Shown here in pieces: positions 23,620 through 36,900 of a stretch of 64,000 nt of DNA; within the stretch, counting starts at the first letter, position 1, and the number at the start of each line of letters is the position of its first letter. Under the pieces are notes generated by a model. That model searched no databases and was not told the origin of the DNA. It saw nothing but the letters and a program-made list of their open reading frames with translations. A program made the position numbers and the translations under genes. The stretch covers positions 5,706,501 to 5,770,500 of the forward strand of contig JAKNDB010000087.1 of the NCBI GenBank assembly GCA_024305405.1, given 5' to 3'. The stretch comes from Dirofilaria immitis. Its lineage: Eukaryota; Nematoda; Chromadorea; Rhabditida; Onchocercidae.

Positions 23620-26600
23620 CTATATAGTTCGCCTGATATGTTTTAGGAATTTGAAGCAAGCTAAGAACAAATAGCTCAAGGTACTAATAATGTCAAGTTG
23701 AACAGAACTATCTTTAGATGATTTAATGGAAAAAGTGAGACAACCAGCATCTAAAATTGCTGAGTCTTTCAAGATATTGGTATCTGCAATTATTATAATG
23801 ATAATTTTCCAACAACAATTCATAAATTTTGTTTTCAAGAACTGAAATATTTCAAGTCTACATAATTCGCTTAATTATATATAAATATATGATTAAATAC
23901 CAAAATTTCGTATGATAATGCATTTATAAAGAAATCAGCAAGTAAATTGCGATTGTAGGTATCTTCGTATTTTGCAAAATCGATACTGGATTCTTCGACT
24001 TCATAAATCTGGAAGAAATTCTATGGAAAAATTTTTCTTCAAAAATTTTTCGTAAATAGCTTATTTTCAAAGAAAAAGAAGGAAGTAATTGAACTTATGC
24101 TTTTAAAGCAAATCTTTACAACATACTACGAATTTGATGAGTGAGTATCAAAAATGAGAAATTTTGAGATTTGACAATTTGAACAAAACACTGTTACGAC
24201 ATTTTTATATTTCCTAGAAACTAAAGTAATAAAAAACAAACTAAAGAAAATAAAATTAATAGTCTACTCGCTTTAGTCTGATAAAGTTCCACGAAGATGC
24301 ACGAAAAATTCCTAAAAACAACTGATAGTTGTACTATATTATGCATAGAATTATCAGCCTTTCAAATCGTTCTCTGCAACACATATTTCAATGTCATGAT
24401 TCAACTCTTTCAATCAAAACGAATAGTTGCATCTCCTGGACGTTGTAGAATTTCTATTGTGTTTTATATACCGAGTACATTTGAATATTTATTATACGAA
24501 ATGTTATTTAACAAATGGAAACTGAAACTGAAAAAAATTTCTGGACAAAAACAATATTACGTGTTAGGTATATCTAAATTTTCATCAATTTCATAACAAG
24601 AATTCTTACAGTTCATTCTATAAATCCTTGTAACCAATATATCGCCCAGTGATAAATTGCTTTTCGATGCTATAACTACGTTATCTTTACGATTTGCAAT
24701 ATCTATCGAGCATAATATATTTCCCTACAAATATTTTGAAATAAAATCACGAAAAGTTCATAACTTCAAAAAACAATTTTTTAAGGCTATTGAACCTTTT
24801 CAATAATTTAATAATAAGTGCATTTTATCATACAAATGGATACTAAGAGAATATACCAGAGCAAAGAAACAACACACCCTAAATTTGGTAAATATCGGAA
24901 GTATTCTGAATGCTGCACCTTTTTGGGATTATTTTCTTTAATCAATTTGTTGAAACAACTTTCCCAACAACCTTTTCTATTATGAATGGCAAAATCTATT
25001 TTTAGTAAATTATCAATTACTTGGAATTTTTTATTAATCATATTTGAAAAGTGAAGATAACTTTCCTATAGAAGGAACAATATACGACAAGTTCCAATAT
25101 AATACTTACTTTCAAGCGCTGCAAATTTGATAGCATTATAGACGTTGAAACACCTTCGTCACCATCTTCTATTATCCTCTCTGCTGATACATCGACATGC
25201 TAGAATTCTCTACGCTAATAGAACTAAGTAGGAAACAAAAGAAATGATATAACAGAAAGAAAACAAAATCCAAGATGATACTACAAGAATTCACTAGCAG
25301 AAGTTATCTCTAAAAATCTGCACTATTACTTTTTTAAATTTAGGTCCTAAAAAATAATTTTAAAGTAATTTTTGCAATAATTTTTTAAACAAAGATCCAA
25401 CTGATAATTGTTTGCGAAGACTCGGAAATCATTTAAATTTTAATCCTCTTGCAGTTTCTCGCTTAAAAGCTTCTTAAGAACAAACCTCGGGAAAACGCAA
25501 ATGTGCAATATATGAAAATTTGGTAGACAATGATTTCAAATTTGACGTGTTGTTTTTATCAGACAAATCACCGACACTACTAAATATATACACTTTGTTT
25601 GTAAAATGTCCAACATAATCATACCAAATGATAACGAACATGTTTTGATCCGTAAATCGTATATTTATCGGAATAGGCAACTCTGCAATAAATAACTAAT
25701 TTAATGACCTATATTTTTCCTAGAAGATAATTTTCGACTAAGGAAATGTGTAATTTTAAACTTTCAAATTCCGCAATTGCTTCAAAGAAAGGTTTTGCGC
25801 ATAGCTAAACTACAAACAAGCATTTAGTAGCAAATAAAAAAACAATAAAACTTTCTTGTCTTTTTTCACATTGTTTTCTTTCAAAAAGTAAAATAAAAAA
25901 TTTTTTTTTGTAAAGAAAAAACCGGTGACATTATGAAAGATGTGAACAAAACTGCAATACAAATAAAAAAGTATTAAGCGTAACTACTGTACCATGCATG
26001 TAACGCCAGTAGAGAGTATGACAAGTGAAAGATGACGTATGACCACGACAAACAAGCGGATCTCGTAATCCACGGGGTAAAATCAAATTTGACTTAAGTT
26101 CCGGAATCTGTACATCGCAAATTCTAGTATCATTAGAGATTTCTGGAAGAGAAAGATGAAATTAAAATCGTTACAGAGAAAACTCACTTTACGAATAACT
26201 ATGACATGATGAATGATAATAAAATTGTGTAGAATCTTTAATAGCCATTTTCTTCAATATAATAATGGTTTCGTAATGACATGCAAAAATTTATACACTA
26301 AATTTTTGTTTTTACTAACATCGCATTCGTCTAATTAATCTAAAAAATTAATTAAGACTTGAATCAACAGTGAATTAAAAAATTAACTGAAAAAAACTAA
26401 CTAACAAAAATTATCATAAGATAATAAACAAATGACCTACAATAAACTTTGTGTCATTGATACAAATCAAAATAACTGGCATAGAGAAGACAGAAAAAAA
26501 TCTATAAATCGAATGATAACCAAATAAATCTGATGATTATGAAAGTGTATTAGCTTCTATTAATGAAAATTACCTTGAAATGTCTTTGTTAACATATCAA

Positions 26601-29600
26601 GAACCGTTACTTCATCAGCTATATGTTGCAATAAATGCTTCATGAAGACGCCATTCTTTTCTCCACTTACTTCAAAAGCACTAACTCCACTGCTACTGAA
26701 ATTCACTGCGTAAAATTTTTGTACATGGTAAAATCTCAAAATTCCTTCCAGAACATTCGTTTTCTCAAACGCAAAAATTACGTTGCATATCCACAAACAG
26801 TGTTGCGCGCTATTTTCGCCATTTTCTCATTATCTACATCATCGAAACACCCCGAAGTATCAATGCATCTAAAGAACTGGAAAGTTTTCTTTTCTCCTTC
26901 ATTCCATATTTAAATAGTCCTAAAATTTATTTGACTGAAAATTTTGCTCCAGTGTTTCTCTTCACTTAAATGAGTGTTCGTAAATAAATGACATATGTAT
27001 TTTTCTATAAAATAATTAATTGTGTACAAGGCACTTATGCCAATTTTAAAATCGCAGCAGTGTAATCATACTTCACATTTTTCCGACACACATCAAGGAG
27101 TATCAGATTTAAAGCTGGATGTGAATCTTCGAAAACTGACAGAACCCATTCAACAGAAATACAATTAGCCATTTTGCAGTTAGCATCGGGTGCATCTATT
27201 GCCAACAGATAATTTTTTCCGTTTCTCTCAAAACCATGACCAACGAAGTAAAACACAGCTAAAGAAATTATATATCACAAATTATAAACAGAGAAACACC
27301 ATACTTTGCAGAAATAAAACTTTTCATGCATCCTTTCTTCTGATGATGCATCTGAGCCTAAGTTTTATTTCCCTTTCGTGAGATATAATCAACTATCATC
27401 CGAGATATTTATAAAAGACAAATAAAACAGATATCTGTTCGAATCAGGAAAATATGCGGACGACTGACAGATGGATGGAAAGACATGTAAATAAGACGAA
27501 TTAGGAGAATAATAATATAATTGATGAAGAAGATAATAGAGGAACAAAAATTTTTTGAAATTTTCGGAGGCAAGGACAGATGAACAAACAAATGATAAGA
27601 TGAAGAGGAAATAAAACATATAAAATATATATGTATTATACATAATATGGATATTTATATTGTATTACTACTAATCATTATTATTGATGTCTATTAAATA
27701 TATATTTTTAACTGAAAGAACCCTACAAAAGTGAAATCAAGAATTATTTTCGCACTGAAGTTTTAAAGTCTATAAATTAATCGGATTTTCACCACTTACA
27801 CTTTTACAACCGTAACCAATGGAAGCATACTTCCATTGGTTACGGTTCGCTATATATCAGTAATAGTGAATAGGTTATGCTAAATATATCGCTATATATC
27901 AGTAATAGTGAATAGGTTATGCTAAATATATCGCTATATATCAGTAATAGTGAAAAGAAGAGAAACAGCTGAAAATATCTAAAAAAAGCAGAAAACGAAA
28001 AAAAAGGACGGATTAAAGAGATAAAGAAGTGAGAAGAAAGGACGGAAGGAAGGGAAAAAAGCAGCGAAAAAGTGAATTATTTGAAGATTGAAAAGAAAAA
28101 GGAAAGAGAACCTCACCATATACTCCGTCACCAAGAAGTTTGCGGTATTCCTTGATAAAGAAATGCATCTCGGCAAGGTTTAAATCTCCAAGCGCAACAG
28201 TTTTGAAACTATAAATCTTAATTTCAAGTGGAATCGATTCAATATCCAAAATAGAAGCATCTAATAAATAATTTGTTCTTCTTTAGCATATACAACAGTA
28301 TCTACAGACTACTATTATCAAATTTTTTTCAATCTTATTAGAAACAAATTTGAAATTTTCAACTATCAAACTTTTTGTCGGTTATAAGTTTCGAGTCAAA
28401 AATAAGTATCAAACGTGTAAACCCAAGATTTTGTAAGGATTCTGCAAACATTTCCGCATCACAGTGAGGAGTGACCAAACTCGGTAAATTGATGTAATTG
28501 CAATTGCTTATAATTAACGCAACTTTATCCGTAGCGATTAATTCTGCGTTCCACCCGCCTAAAATTAATGACTGATAAGAAAGTACTTTACGTAACTAAA
28601 ATTTAAAGACATTTATTCAGTAAGAAATGCAAAAATTGAACAAATGAACTAGATTTAAAAAAAAAAACAATATTAAGATTTAAAAGAAAAAAAACCTATA
28701 TCGTATCCGTTTTGTATAGCTCTGCAATAATCTACTGATAAAGTCAAATTCTTGTATTTGGCACATCGTCCGCAAGAATTTACTGCAAGAAACGATAAGT
28801 AAAGTCATTAACGAATGCAAACAATGACAAATCTCTAATATTTAATTTATGAGATTCAAATTAGGAGCGTAAAATTTGTCTGGTGTATGAAAATTCTTTA
28901 AAAAAAATTTTCTGGTATGAATACATTTAAACTAATACCTCTCATACCGACAGTTACAAATAATGACAAATCCACTGGATCTGTTATTAGTTTAGATTGA
29001 AATAATTTTCCTGCTTTCCGGTAAAATGTTGAATATTCAAACCCTCTTCAACCTCATTCCATATTTTGCATCTATACATGAGACCACTTCGACATCCGCA
29101 TCTAAATCATACTAATATTAGAAGTTTTGTTGTCTCTTTCTTTTCTCCATATTTGATGGAGAGTTGCTAAATTTATTATAGAAGTTTCAAGATTTTCAAA
29201 CAAGGATTTTTGCATATTATAGTCATAATATAACATATAAGAAACCTAGAAATAACAAGTGTTTTTCCATTCGAACAGTCTATATCTTTATCATTCTCTG
29301 TCCACTGGAAACGAGGCCAAGGGAAACCACGAGCATGACAAACAAATTGCAGCATGCAGTCATCAATACCTATCATGCTGACCGTAACCTGTTCTTCAGA
29401 TGACCATTTTACGGGTACTGAAACATATGAAATTTCACGAATTTAGAATCGGTCAACTTTGAAAATTCCCAATAAATCCCAGACATTTGAAAATTGTTTC
29501 ATCTCAATAAAACCAAAAACATTTGAAGTTTTTTTATTCTGATATTACATTTCATATTTATGTATTGTGACAGATAAATGAGAAACTTTCATAATTTTTT

Positions 29601-30265
29601 CGACACCACTTTACTTACCGAATTTGCGTCTCAGTGCTAACTGAGGTCCATCCATACTTGTCCCGTGCATTTTTGAAAACGATTGAAGTCTCAGTAGCAA
29701 ATGTTGTATAGTTTGTCCGCGATTACCCCATAAGTATAAAAGCGATGATCCCTGATTCTTCGCTCGTAAAATACGATCATATTCGGAAACACTAAAAATA
29801 CGAAATCCAAAGATGTAAAAATCTTAGTAATATTTCTTAACTAATATTACGTCAAAGATTCAAAGATTATCGAACTTCATTTGTTATATTATCAACAAAT
29901 GATGAATTCATTTTTACAAAAAAAAAAAATCAAATGACTGCTCTTTTTCATTAAAAATGATCTTCATTTAGCTATCACGAAAACCGTATATATTTTCAAT
30001 ATGATCAAATCAACGTGGCTGATATCTAATATAATACCACTAGACTCATACATATTTTTGCCTCGGTCTACTGCTCAAGTTTTTCATTTCATCAAATGTG
30101 AGCACTTTTACAAGAAAAGAAACTGAATTGCTTTCTTTTTCATTTCCAATATCGCCTATGACGGATAAACATCTTTATTCTGCACTATTCGGGACGAACG
30201 TACGAACGAATCTTCCCAAACAAATCCCACTTTTCTTTCTGGTTGAATATTTGCAGTGTCACCAT
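23620..30265 (-). CDS. malt-1: MALT1 paracaspase
   Basis: Nineteen minus-strand exons close in frame: 30204-30265, 29619-29791, 29246-29417, 29043-29101, 28939-28974, 28696-28782, 28364-28558, 28117-28260, 27077-27258, 26782-26876, 26574-26695, 25993-26142, 25762-25779, 25486-25682, 25110-25199, 25021-25065, 24635-24724, 23901-24008, 23620-23841. That is about 748 residues; human MALT1 has 824. Order: N-terminal death domain (KEKWDLFGKI, LLYLWGNRGQTIQHLLLRL), Ig domain (FVCHARGFPWPRFQW to YRCKIWNE), caspase-like domain with His in FYFVGHGFE and Cys in LLDVCRK, then GYATSSGVSAFEV, and a C-terminal Ig-like domain. MALT1 is an Arg-specific protease and scaffold; in C. elegans it acts in IL-17 receptor signalling. 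The start ATG opens the death domain. The last exon is the least certain. Confidence 0.9.
25762..25779 (-). other. malt-1: 18-nt micro-exon of MALT1
   Basis: Six codons (AIAEFE..) are needed to keep frame between the RYMHG exon and the KLPIPINIRF exon. Flanks are ...gaag| and |gtttaa. The acceptor is weak. Confidence 0.55.
27077..27258 (-). other. malt-1: MALT1 catalytic exon (His-Cys dyad)
   Basis: Both catalytic residues are in this exon: His codon at 27236-27238 (VGHGFE) and Cys codon at 27086-27088 (LLDVCRKN). YLLAIDAPDA between them matches the paracaspase pattern. A basic/neutral CRK after the Cys is typical of paracaspases, not caspases (QACRG). Confidence 0.9.
27808..27847. repeat. 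Perfect 18-bp hairpin in a MALT1 intron
   Basis: AACCGTAACCAATGGAAG, loop CATA, then its exact reverse complement. It abuts the 42-bp tandem repeat that follows. Confidence 0.95.
27848..27954. repeat. 42-bp tandem repeat, about 2.5 copies
   Basis: Unit begins CGCTATATATCAGTAATAGT and ends GCTAAATATAT. The copies are essentially identical, so the expansion is recent. It lies in the intron just upstream (in gene direction) of the catalytic exon, followed by a purine-rich tract at 27955-28110. Confidence 0.95.
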
Positions 30266-33200
30266 TTGTAATGAGATTTTATTTTTTCGATGATAGTATC
30301 GACCTTATTATATCTTCCCTCTGACTTTTGACTTATATTCTTGTATATCAATGTCCAGATTTCGCCTTCGCAAATCGTCCCCTTCATTGCTAATGTTTCG
30401 AAAGGAATTCAAGATATAAAAACGAACGACAGCGACTAATTGTGATCAAATAACATTTCTTTATGACAAAGTCAAATAAGTTATTCAGTTATTCAGTAGT
30501 AAAAGTAACACGTAAATAAAAAGAAGTAAGATACAACCATATACTTTAAAATTTCTGTAGAAACTCTTCACTCATATCTGCATTTCTAATTCTGGTATAT
30601 CAAAGAGACCTTGATTGTTCATCAATTAACCGCTTCATCTCATATCACATTATATGAAATTCATATTTGATTGAGGAAATAAGGCATTACCCAGAAAGAT
30701 TTAATCTGATCATTAAGTGGAAACATAAACAGAACCAAACTCGGAAGTTTGAAACAATCCTGATTAAAGTTTATAACACACTAAATGGAGGCGAGAAAAA
30801 GATATGTAGATTAATCTTTCGAGATTTTTCAAACACTGCCATTTACCATTTTCTATCAATATTTGTTCACATTTATTTCTTGGTCTAAAGCAAAACTACC
30901 AGCTGATTTCTTTTGTTTTCTTTTTGTTTTTGTTTTTTTTTTTGAGTGAAGTCAACCAGCAATTAAAATCTTTATCATTAAATCTGCAAAAGGGATGCAA
31001 AACAAATAAATCTGTAGCAGTGCACGCATTGTCTATAAATTGCTAACGAAGTCAGAAACACCATAAGTTCAAAAATAGCTATATCATGTAGCACAAACAA
31101 TTTTGCGGAGGTCAATCAATGAATTTATGGAATGGCTTTGACAGTGCTTATCATATATGTTGGAAAAAAATAATGTGAAATCTTATAAAGACACAAATTA
31201 CGGTTATAAGGAGAAAATTTACTTTAGACTGAACGGACCGCTCGTTGAATCGCTTATTATTTTCATCCATACAGTTTGGAAATTCAACGAACTGGCAAGA
31301 CGCCAGTGCAAATCGTTAGGTAGTTCCGCTAGATTAGTTGACAATTCATACCTCCTCATTTGGGTATTGTGTTCGAATGTTACTGATGACATCTTTTCAG
31401 AAAAAAGTTCAATCTGCAGTATAAACTAAATATTAAACAACTTGAAAAGATGAAACACTAGCTGCAAAAGCTTCATCAAATGGCTGAACTTGAACCTCAA
31501 CTGTCACAAAACTTCAAATCTCATACTGATATATAAAGAACAGAAAATTCAATTGTCATACCACTCATTACAAAACAATTAATAATATATTTCAGCGTTT
31601 CAAGACTGCTAGATAGATCTTTTAATAATTTGTAATACTCGTCTACTTGTAACTTCAATCAATCTGTAACCTACTTTATTAGTTCTCTGGCATTGCTCCT
31701 CATCTCATATCATATTTAAATTTCTAAGTAATTTTGCTTCAACGAAGAAAAAATTGCGAGAGAAATGATGAAGTTCCCGGAATCAAAATACACACAGCAA
31801 GTTCGGATTTCAATTCTTGGTTGCACATTCAAACTTAAAATCTTTCGTGAACCAAACCAAGTTAATAAATATTCTAATTTTTTATATAAAATTAAAGGAA
31901 TAAATTCGATAGGCGGAGCATTTAGTAATTCAATAAATGCATTATAACATATAAAAAATAAATTGAAGTAATACCTTAATATTTAGTTCAATGCAAATAA
32001 TATTACCGATTCTGTAGCTTTTTTGTATACATTGCATTAAGCCTAATCTATAACAATTCATGCTCTCTTACAACGAAAAGAGACACTCATTTTTCGTCAC
32101 AGTTTAATTCCCGAAAAAGTACAACGCAACTGCATAATAAGAATTCAGATATTACACAACTAGGATGACAAGTTGCACATGGTACCGTAATTGAACGAAG
32201 TGCCGTCACTCTGATCCTCCTCGCACATCCATAAGCCTATATCATCCTGGGTATCTCGAAGTGAAAATCTTTATCCCATGCATCACTTTATGAATTCTCG
32301 ATGCAATAGGTGTCAAGGTAACGGAGATGTTTAGAACATGATGTGTTATGGAATTTGGGTAAGTTACATCATTAGGGATTTTGGAGGACTTAGACTCACT
32401 TGTCCTCTATGTTGGAACCGCAACTCAAATTCTCGGTAAGGGGAATCGGATTTTGCGACAATCAAAACTAAATTCAACTTGCAGATTTTATAAAAAGCAA
32501 CCAGTAAATGAGGTAGAATACTCCTTTAATGGTTGTCTTTCTTATCCTATTGGAATTACCAAATTGAACAGAGTATCTGCCTAATTGGTAGAGTATCCTA
32601 TGCATTTGACCGAATACTCTATCTGCCGAATAAAATCCGAGTCAAGCCGCTTACCGTAATGCCCATTTGATGCTTATAGCGATTTTATCTTCCGTGCGAA
32701 TTCTTAAGTGCCCTGGCAAGCATTCAGCACTCTGCTATGCGTGTCTTACTTTGCAAAGAGACTGTGCAGAGTTTGAACGTATTAGAACGGCTGTGAATAT
32801 GGAAGAGCGCGAAGTTGTTAGAGTGCACTAATTGCCGTTGCAAGCATCTGCACTGCGTGACATTGTCAGGAGATGGGAAGGGAGGGAGGTCAGAGTGCAT
32901 TCAGTGCAATCAGAGGCATTTTCGTTATCATATCGTTGAGTTATTGTTCGACGAGTAAATGATAGGAACGTTGATGTCTCTGAGATATCACGTAATATCC
33001 TAAATGTTTCCTGCTTTCACATAGTGGGAAAATTGTGGTCAGGTGACCTGATGAGAGACATGCACAGGAAGTCGGTATACACGGGGATCGCTATAATTAG
33101 GACCATGTATCGTTGTTTAGTTCGAATATGATTTTATTAATATTACAACCCAATTATTCTGAAAATCGCTTACGTGGTGCTCATGTTTTAGATGGTTATG

Positions 33201-33965
33201 TTACACAGTTTTTTTACATACGTTATTCGCTATAAATGATTCCTTGATGGGCCGAGAATATTCTTTTTTTTTCATTTAACTTGTTTTCTTTAGTCACACA
33301 TCGTTCATCCATGTTGTTTCTAATTGTTGTCGTCGTAGTGTAGTGATATCTTTGTATAGTAGACTGTTGTCATCTCTATTTAAGTTTCGTGACTTTCACG
33401 TCATCTCCTCAATATGATTGTGGAAAAAGTGATGTTATCTCTCTTATGCTTATTTAGTAATGAGAGGTTGCATCTCAGCTGAGATTTTACGTCAGTTTAA
33501 TAAGAGACGTTAATTTTTCACTCGTTGCATATAGCAGCGTTATTCCGTCGAACTAAGTGCTTCCCTAATAGCTTAGTTCGGGTTTACACGGTGGTGCTTA
33601 ATCTTTTGATAATATATAGCGTTAATCTCATATTTAAGAATGGAAATAATATTAAAAAAATGCTTGTTTATTGATTGATTGGGGCAACTTATTATATCAT
33701 TAGTTATTCGTCTTTGTTAAGATATTCTTACATCAGTATTGTTTTACAAATGTTTTTTTCTTCAAATTTTTAATTGTTTAGCAAATGAATCTCAAATCTT
33801 TAGTGCAAGTTTAGTGCTATATCTATTAATTTCGAAGATCGATTACTAGTTTACAGATTTTTTAATGGTACTGGAAATAACACAACATCAATACAGCAAA
33901 AGTGACAGCAGTATACTGCGCTTGTCATTTGGTTGTTAATAGATATACGGCTGGTGTATGTGTGC
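30266..33965. other. Divergent intergenic region between MALT1 and ONECUT
   Basis: Head-to-head spacer that should hold both promoters. Open frames at 30667-30888 and 31157-31429 have protein-like stretches but no splice or family support. From about 32.2 to 33.1 kb the base composition is visibly richer in G and C than the surroundings and contains diverged short repeats (caagcat...ctgc, agagtgca); this is probably promoter or 5' UTR of ONECUT. Confidence 0.45.
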
Positions 33966-36900
33966 ATGGAACCACCTGCGGAGACTTCTTGCTCTCAACA
34001 ACTTTCATCAATTAATAGTAGTAACAATGCTAACAGGTCAGCGTTTTATTCCATTTAAGGAATTGCTACCAGCATCTTTCATATAGGTTTTTGTCTAGCA
34101 TGAAAATCTTTGCATTAGCACGGCAGACTGGCTCATATTAGATGCAATAAAATTGAAATTCATTGAGGAATTTTTGTGAGTATGCAATGTATTGTGAACC
34201 GTTACACGGGTTTATAGTAAAACGGACATGCCGTACATCGACATAGATTTACACTTGAAATTTTTTTCTAAAAAGAATATCAGAAAGTGGGATAGCAAGA
34301 TTCTTATTTTTCTTTTTCTATTTCGTGAAACGGTAAAGGAATTGAAATTGAAAATACAATAAATTATTGGATTTTCTTAACTTTTCAGTTTGGACGAGAA
34401 AGTAAGACATACGATGGAACGAGGTGCATCAGCAGCACCCCAACTACTTATCAACTTCAGATTGATCCTAATATTACATTTAACTCAGTCAACCGTCCAT
34501 TTGAAGAGTTGCCAGAGAATTTCTTAGAAAGCATAAGTCCACAGCAAAACCAAGGTTCCGTCCCTCAGGAAAGTCCACAACTTGCACCATTAGCACCTAT
34601 GAGTCTTAGTTCGAATGACAAGTAAGTTTTGAACTCAATATGCATTCAAACCTAAATTTTCATAGTTCGATTAATTTTTTCACTTTTTATCAAAACAAAG
34701 TTACAACAAGCGGTTTCCGATAGGAAAAAAGTTTTCATCTAGCATTCAGCATGTGTTAATGACAGGAAATACTGATGTAAGTGCCGTATTGTTAACTTAC
34801 TATTTTCTAACATTGTCAAAAAGTCAAAATAGTGCATTGCAGCTTCGGGAAATCGTCTGATTTCAATGCTTATGCAACCTTGGCACCTATGTCAGCAACG
34901 CCATCATATGTGGGTGCAATGAAAATTGAACCGTTGCAGGATCAGCTTCATAGCACTTCCATGCAACACAGCAGTCATTCCTCCGGTTTAGATAAACTGA
35001 GGTAATTTTATTTTTATGGAATATTAGGAGACATAACATAATGTAGGCGAGAACATTGTTTCAGAAAAATTTTTCTTATTAAAATGAAAATGATTTATGT
35101 GCTTAACATGTGCTGCACATGGAAAGAGAAAAAGTGCTCTACTATATTCTGGTTCTTTAGATTTAAATGAAGTATAAAAACTTATTTAAGTCGATAATCT
35201 TTTAACTAACCTTGCAGTTGAAATATTGACAAATGAATTTAAAGTATCGTGTCTTATTAATATATCGGAATTGACATATAGATATTTAAACGAGTATAAT
35301 GTAAGTTTTTATTCAAACCACGCTAATTCTATTTTTCGTTTAGTATTGAGTAGTTCAAGTGCGTGATTTAAGGACTTATTTCAGTTTTAGCTCGGGTCCG
35401 GCTGGTCTTCTTTCTCCATTGCAAACAACAACTCGATCGGATAATCTTGTGTGCTCAAATTTATTGGGTACTCATCAAAATGGTGGACGTGCAAATGAAA
35501 TGTTGGCTGGTTTGCGAAGACATCATCCATATATCAAGGAAGAGGTATCCATTCCTTATTTCCACAAATTAAATTTTGATGGTCAAGCAGAGAGAAGAGA
35601 AGAAAAGGAGAGGGATTTTGTTCTGTTATTGTTGTATCACTTATTTTTTTCAACTAAATTTTTGTGGATCATTTTAAGCTCTTTGAAGCTTTGAGAATTT
35701 CAGATTTTTTATAAGGTATAACTTATATGTTTTTGTAAAGGCATTCTTTTCTTTAGGTCGATTTGGGACAAGATTTCAAAACAATGGATTCGCCGTTTAT
35801 ATCTCATCAGTCTCAACAATCGGTTTGTTTCATTGAAGAAAAAATAAACAGCACTGTAACAGAATTCAAACTATGTCTTCTGTCCTCTGGTTCATTGTTT
35901 TGCAGTCTTATAGTCTTATATTTTACCTTAATCTGCGTCTATCTGGTAATTGCCCTTCTTACGTGACATTTCAGGCTAACTTGCTGGGTCAAGATGATCA
36001 TCAGCAGGAACTAGATCATCGTTTGGCGAATGCTGAAACTCCACCAGCAGTGAGTAATGTTGAACTTGCTAGTTCTTTCATTGCAACAATGATAGGCGAG
36101 CAGGTAACTTATTTTGTCATTTTTATTTTTATAAAGTAATAATTTCAGATTGAGCATGGGAGCAGCATAGCTTTTAATTTTTATGAAATTTGCTCCTACC
36201 TGGTAACTGCTCTTCTTTCAAGTGCCATCCATAGCTTCACAGATGCAAACGAACTATTTTGCGAGCAGTTCGTTTGAATCTCGCATTTAAAATAAAGTAT
36301 ATATGAGGTTATTGCAGTTCCACAAATGATAAGATCGAGATATGAAGTATATTTACTGGGGTCCTTAACTAAATGTAAAGTTAAACTTCCTGAATCATTA
36401 CGAATGTCCTATTGTGTTTTGCTTCTCATGCAGTCTTATATTTTTCTTTTGAGCAAATATTCTGTGTATTTGCAGTCCATGACTGTTTAACAAAATATGT
36501 TTTAGCAACCAAGTTCACCAACACCGCAGCATACTATATTTCGGCAAAGCGGACGCAATTTTTCTTCCGTGGATACTGAATTACGTAGCAGTGAAGATCT
36601 TGAAGTAAATGCTGCAGAAACAAGTGGCGATGACTTGACTTTTACTGACGATAATGGTGAACCGACTAGCACAACCAGACTTGCTTCTACTGTTGGTTGG
36701 TTTTAATATCTCAATCTAGTAATTAATTCTTAGTTGTTTAGCTGATCCAGAGCTATCACTCTGAATTTTTTAGGATTCTCTAAATAGTAATAGAATCAAT
36801 TATACTCATTAACATCTTCGTCATCTCTAGTTGCTGTTGTCATGGTTTATGATTGTTCAAACTCTTTGCAATCCAACTGTGAGTTAAAGAATTTTATAAA

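Noticed and set aside
27433..27447. TTCGAATC-type sequence resembling a tRNA T-arm
   Set aside because: Flanking stems do not pair over the required length, there is no A box upstream, and no cloverleaf can be drawn.
27389..27643. Minus-strand 84- and 60-codon frames
   Set aside because: They lie in a MALT1 intron, are Tyr/Phe/Leu/Ser-rich from a purine tract on the other strand, and are not needed for the gene model.
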